Below are positions 6,007-8,121 of a DNA stretch of 8,121 bases, in pieces (positions within the stretch are counted from its first letter, which is position 1; every line of letters starts with the position of its first letter). The position numbers and the translations under genes were made by a program. The DNA is from an uncultured Chloroflexota bacterium (lineage in GTDB: Bacteria > Chloroflexota > Limnocylindria > Limnocylindrales > CSP1-4), in assembly GCA_903928275.1 (NCBI GenBank), contig CAIYQJ010000038.1:1-8121 (forward strand), in the 5' to 3' direction. The notes below the pieces were generated by a model, which made no database searches, was not told where the DNA came from, and saw nothing but the letters and a program-made list of their open reading frames with translations.

Positions 6007-7035
6007 ATGCCCGCTTCCGAGGCCCTCACCGCGCCGCCGGCCCCACCGGCCACGCCGGTCGCGGGCCGCCACGACCGCCACGAGACCGGCGTCGAGCCGT
6101 TCCTCTTCGTGGGGCTCGCGGCCGCCTGGGGCAGCAGCTACCTCTTCATCAAGATCGGCGTGGAGACGCTGCCGGTCTTCTCGCTCGTCGCGTGGCGACT
6201 CGTCTTCGGGACGGCGTTCCTCGTCGTCGCGGTGCTCGTGGGGCGCGTCCCGCTCCCGCGCGATCCCCGGCGCTATCTCGACCTCGTGATCCTCTCCACC
6301 GTGAACATCGTCATCCCGTTCGCTCTCATCACGTGGGCGGAGCGCTCGATCGACTCCGGGCTCGCGTCGATCCTCAACGCCACGACGCCGTTCTTCACGC
6401 TGCTGCTGTCCGTCGTGGCGCTCCGTGCCGAGCGGATGACCGGCATCCGCGTCGCGGGCCTGCTCGTCGGGTTCGTGGGCGTCATCGTCATCTCCGGGGG
6501 CAGCCTCGGCCGACCCGGCGCGTTCGGCGAGCTCGGCGGGATCGTCGCGGTCATCGTCGCGTCCGCCTCGTACGGCGTGGGCAACGTCTTCTTCGCGCGA
6601 CGCATCCGCGGGACCATGCATCCCACGGCCACCGCGCTCGGGCAGGTCTCGCTCGCGCTGCCGATCATCGCGGTGCTCGGGATCCTCGTCGACGGCCGCC
6701 TCGTGGCCCCCGCCGTGCCGGAGGCGCTCCTCGCCGTGGCGTGGCTGGGCATCGTCGGCTCCGGGATCGCCTACCTGTTCTTCTTCCGGCTCCTCGCCGT
6801 GTGGGCGCCCACGCGCGTCTCGCTCGTCACGTACGCGATGCAGGTCGTCGCGGTGGCCCTCGGCGTGATCGTGCTCGGCGAGACGCTGACGGTCGGGTTC
6901 CTCGTGGGCGCCGTCCTCGTCATCGGCGGCATCACGATGGTGAACGTCCGTTCGCTGCCCTGGCGGCGAGCGGCCGCGACGTCGGAGGCCGAGGCGGACG
7001 CCGAGGCAGAGCCGGCCGCCGTCCCGGAGCCGTAG
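6007..7035 (+). CDS. DMT-superfamily EamA permease
   Basis: Inner-membrane transporter of 342 residues with two EamA repeats, about residues 30-160 and 175-312, and about ten hydrophobic helices, the standard 10-TM layout of drug/metabolite transporters (RhaT/YdcZ/RarD relatives). Recognisable pieces are GLAAAWGSSYLFIKIGVETLPVFSLVAWR near the start of repeat 1, the amphipathic segment SILNATTPFFTLLLSVV, and in repeat 2 the late VVAVALGVIVLGETLTVGFLVGAVLVIGG, where the GE pair before the last helix is characteristic. Family members export amino acids, metabolites or drugs; the substrate cannot be read from sequence. The first 28 residues are Ala/Pro-rich and the last 20 are acidic (EAEADAEAEPA), both probably disordered cytoplasmic tails. 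The ATG at 6007 lacks a Shine-Dalgarno and is probably leaderless. The gene stands alone on this strand, divergent from the MFS gene and convergent, 30 bases apart, with the ABC permease. Confidence 0.95.
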   Translation: MPASEALTAPPAPPATPVAGRHDRHETGVEPFLFVGLAAAWGSSYLFIKIGVETLPVFSLVAWRLVFGTAFLVVAVLVGRVPLPRDPRRYLDLVILSTVNIVIPFALITWAERSIDSGLASILNATTPFFTLLLSVVALRAERMTGIRVAGLLVGFVGVIVISGGSLGRPGAFGELGGIVAVIVASASYGVGNVFFARRIRGTMHPTATALGQVSLALPIIAVLGILVDGRLVAPAVPEALLAVAWLGIVGSGIAYLFFFRLLAVWAPTRVSLVTYAMQVVAVALGVIVLGETLTVGFLVGAVLVIGGITMVNVRSLPWRRAAATSEAEADAEAEPAAVPEP

Positions 7036-7065
7036 CGGCCCGGCGCGCTGTCGACCGCCTCCTGT

Positions 7066-8121
7066 TCAGCGCGCCACGTCGCGCCGCGACATCCCCCACG
7101 CGCCGAGCAGGATGCCCCCGGCCGCGATGATCACGCACGCGGCCACGCCGACCAGGTCCCACTGGCCGATCATCGGCTGGCCCATGTGGGCCGTGAGCGC
7201 AAGCTGGTGGAACCAGTCCGGCAGCTTGAGCGCCGGCGCCAGGAGGTCGATGAGGAACGTCACGACCACGACGAGGGCGGCGATCTCGGCCGCGAGCGAC
7301 GTCCGCCAGAGGCCGCCGATCGCGACGCCGACCCCCACGACCGCCACGGCGTAGAGGCCGAGCGCGGCCGACCCGATCATCGCCTGGCCGGCGGACACGC
7401 CCCCGGCCGCCGCACCGAGCCCGATCCCGGCGGCGAAGAGGACGGTCATGACCACGACCGCCACGAGGGCGCCGATCCCGCCGGAGATCACCCATCGGGC
7501 GCGCGCCAGCGGCGCCGCGAGGACCATCTCCAGGCGCCCGCCGGTCTCGTCCGACGCCCACTTCGAGACGAACGTCGCGGCCGCGAATCCCCCCGCGATG
7601 TAGAAGAGCGCGACGTACAGCTGGAGGAAGCCCCCGGCGGACGCGAGGTCGAACGTGGGGAAGATCGCGGTGAAGGTCTTCAGGAGGTCGGGGCTCCTCC
7701 CGATCGTGTCCGCCAGCGACTTGACGAGCGACGCGAGCAGCGCGCCGAAGAGGAAGAGGCCGATCCCCCACGACGCCGCGCGCGGGAGCTGGTCGCCGAA
7801 CGCCCGGGCCGTCGGCCCGCGTACTCCGAGGACCGCCGCCGGGAGGCCCGGCAGGGAGAGGCCGGCGGTGACGCCGAGGTCGCGGCGGGCGAAGATCCCC
7901 ACGCCGATCGTGAGGAAGACGACCCCGCAGGCGCCGACGAGCGCGAGGCCCGGCCAGTCGTAGATGCCGACGAGCGGGATGTGGTCGATGGTCCAGTGGA
8001 ACGGGCTCAGGAAGACGAGAGGGCCGCCGATACCCAGGCCGGTCACGACCCAGAGGCCGATCATGACGAGGCCGGCGACGCCGGCCGATCCGCCGCGGCC
8101 GAGCACCGGCGCGAGGGCGAA
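7066..8121 (-). CDS. ABC-2-type exporter permease, C-terminal part (cut by right edge)
   Basis: Membrane subunit of an ABC exporter; the window holds its last 351 residues and the frame is open to the right edge. The GTG at 8106 is only an internal in-frame codon as far as can be seen; members of this family run to about 500-550 residues, so roughly a third is missing. At least eight hydrophobic segments are visible. The loop SKWASDETGGRLEMVLAAPLARARW is the family hallmark (E-x-x-GR-x-E-x-x-L-x-x-P-x-x-R-x-RW), and with the repeated W-G-x-G-L-x-L-F-G segment it matches COG3559-type permeases annotated as exporters of polyketide antibiotics or multidrug ABC-2 permeases. The partner ATPase normally lies directly upstream, that is, beyond the right edge. 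The stop is 30 bases from the convergent EamA stop; I see no clear bidirectional terminator in the gap. Substrate unknown; the antibiotic label is a family name, not evidence of biosynthesis nearby. Confidence 0.88.
   Translation of the reverse strand, partial: FALAPVLGRGGSAGVAGLVMIGLWVVTGLGIGGPLVFLSPFHWTIDHIPLVGIYDWPGLALVGACGVVFLTIGVGIFARRDLGVTAGLSLPGLPAAVLGVRGPTARAFGDQLPRAASWGIGLFLFGALLASLVKSLADTIGRSPDLLKTFTAIFPTFDLASAGGFLQLYVALFYIAGGFAAATFVSKWASDETGGRLEMVLAAPLARARWVISGGIGALVAVVVMTVLFAAGIGLGAAAGGVSAGQAMIGSAALGLYAVAVVGVGVAIGGLWRTSLAAEIAALVVVVTFLIDLLAPALKLPDWFHQLALTAHMGQPMIGQWDLVGVAACVIIAAGGILLGAWGMSRRDVAR

Noticed and set aside
7036..7065. Bidirectional terminator between EamA and the ABC permease
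   Set aside because: Only an imperfect pairing of GCGGCC with GACCGC across a 12-base loop, with no T-run; not supportable.

Overview
The window looks like chromosomal DNA from a very GC-rich bacterium (by eye about three quarters G+C, with GC-saturated third codon positions that open long antisense frames). GTG starts, 4-base stop/start overlaps, promoter-like hexamers directly upstream of start codons and very Ala/Arg-rich proteins fit a high-GC Chloroflexota (Limnocylindria-like) or Actinomycetota genome. No marker gene settles this, so the assignment is tentative. I see no mobile element, CRISPR array, tRNA or rRNA.

Layout, left to right. (1) Plus strand, 1-1970: a two-component pair, a soluble-looking GAF-HisKA-HATPase histidine kinase whose 5' end may lie outside the window, and an OmpR/PhoB-type response regulator that overlaps it by 4 bases and has its own ribosome binding site. 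(2) Minus strand, 5824 down to 1988: a likely three-gene operon of an MFS permease, then argininosuccinate lyase (argH), then a double-SIS-domain protein whose start overlaps the argH stop by 4 bases. (3) 5825-6006: a divergent intergenic region with possible leaderless promoters on both sides, a perfect 8-bp GC inverted repeat and short direct repeats. (4) Plus strand, 6007-7035: a DMT/EamA-family permease. (5) Minus strand, 8121 down to 7066: the C-terminal part of an ABC-2-type multidrug/antibiotic exporter permease, cut by the right edge.

Functionally, the window combines signal transduction, the last step of arginine biosynthesis, a phosphosugar-binding-fold protein and three unrelated membrane transporters. 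The only tight functional coupling visible is kinase with regulator. The MFS-argH-SIS linkage is physically tight but its biological logic is not obvious. The SIS protein appears to have lost the catalytic residues of the GlmS isomerase domain, so its role is open. I found no strong evidence for a new multi-gene system. The most interesting points are the degenerate SIS protein coupled to argH, the two alternative hairpins ahead of argH, and the structured divergent promoter region.
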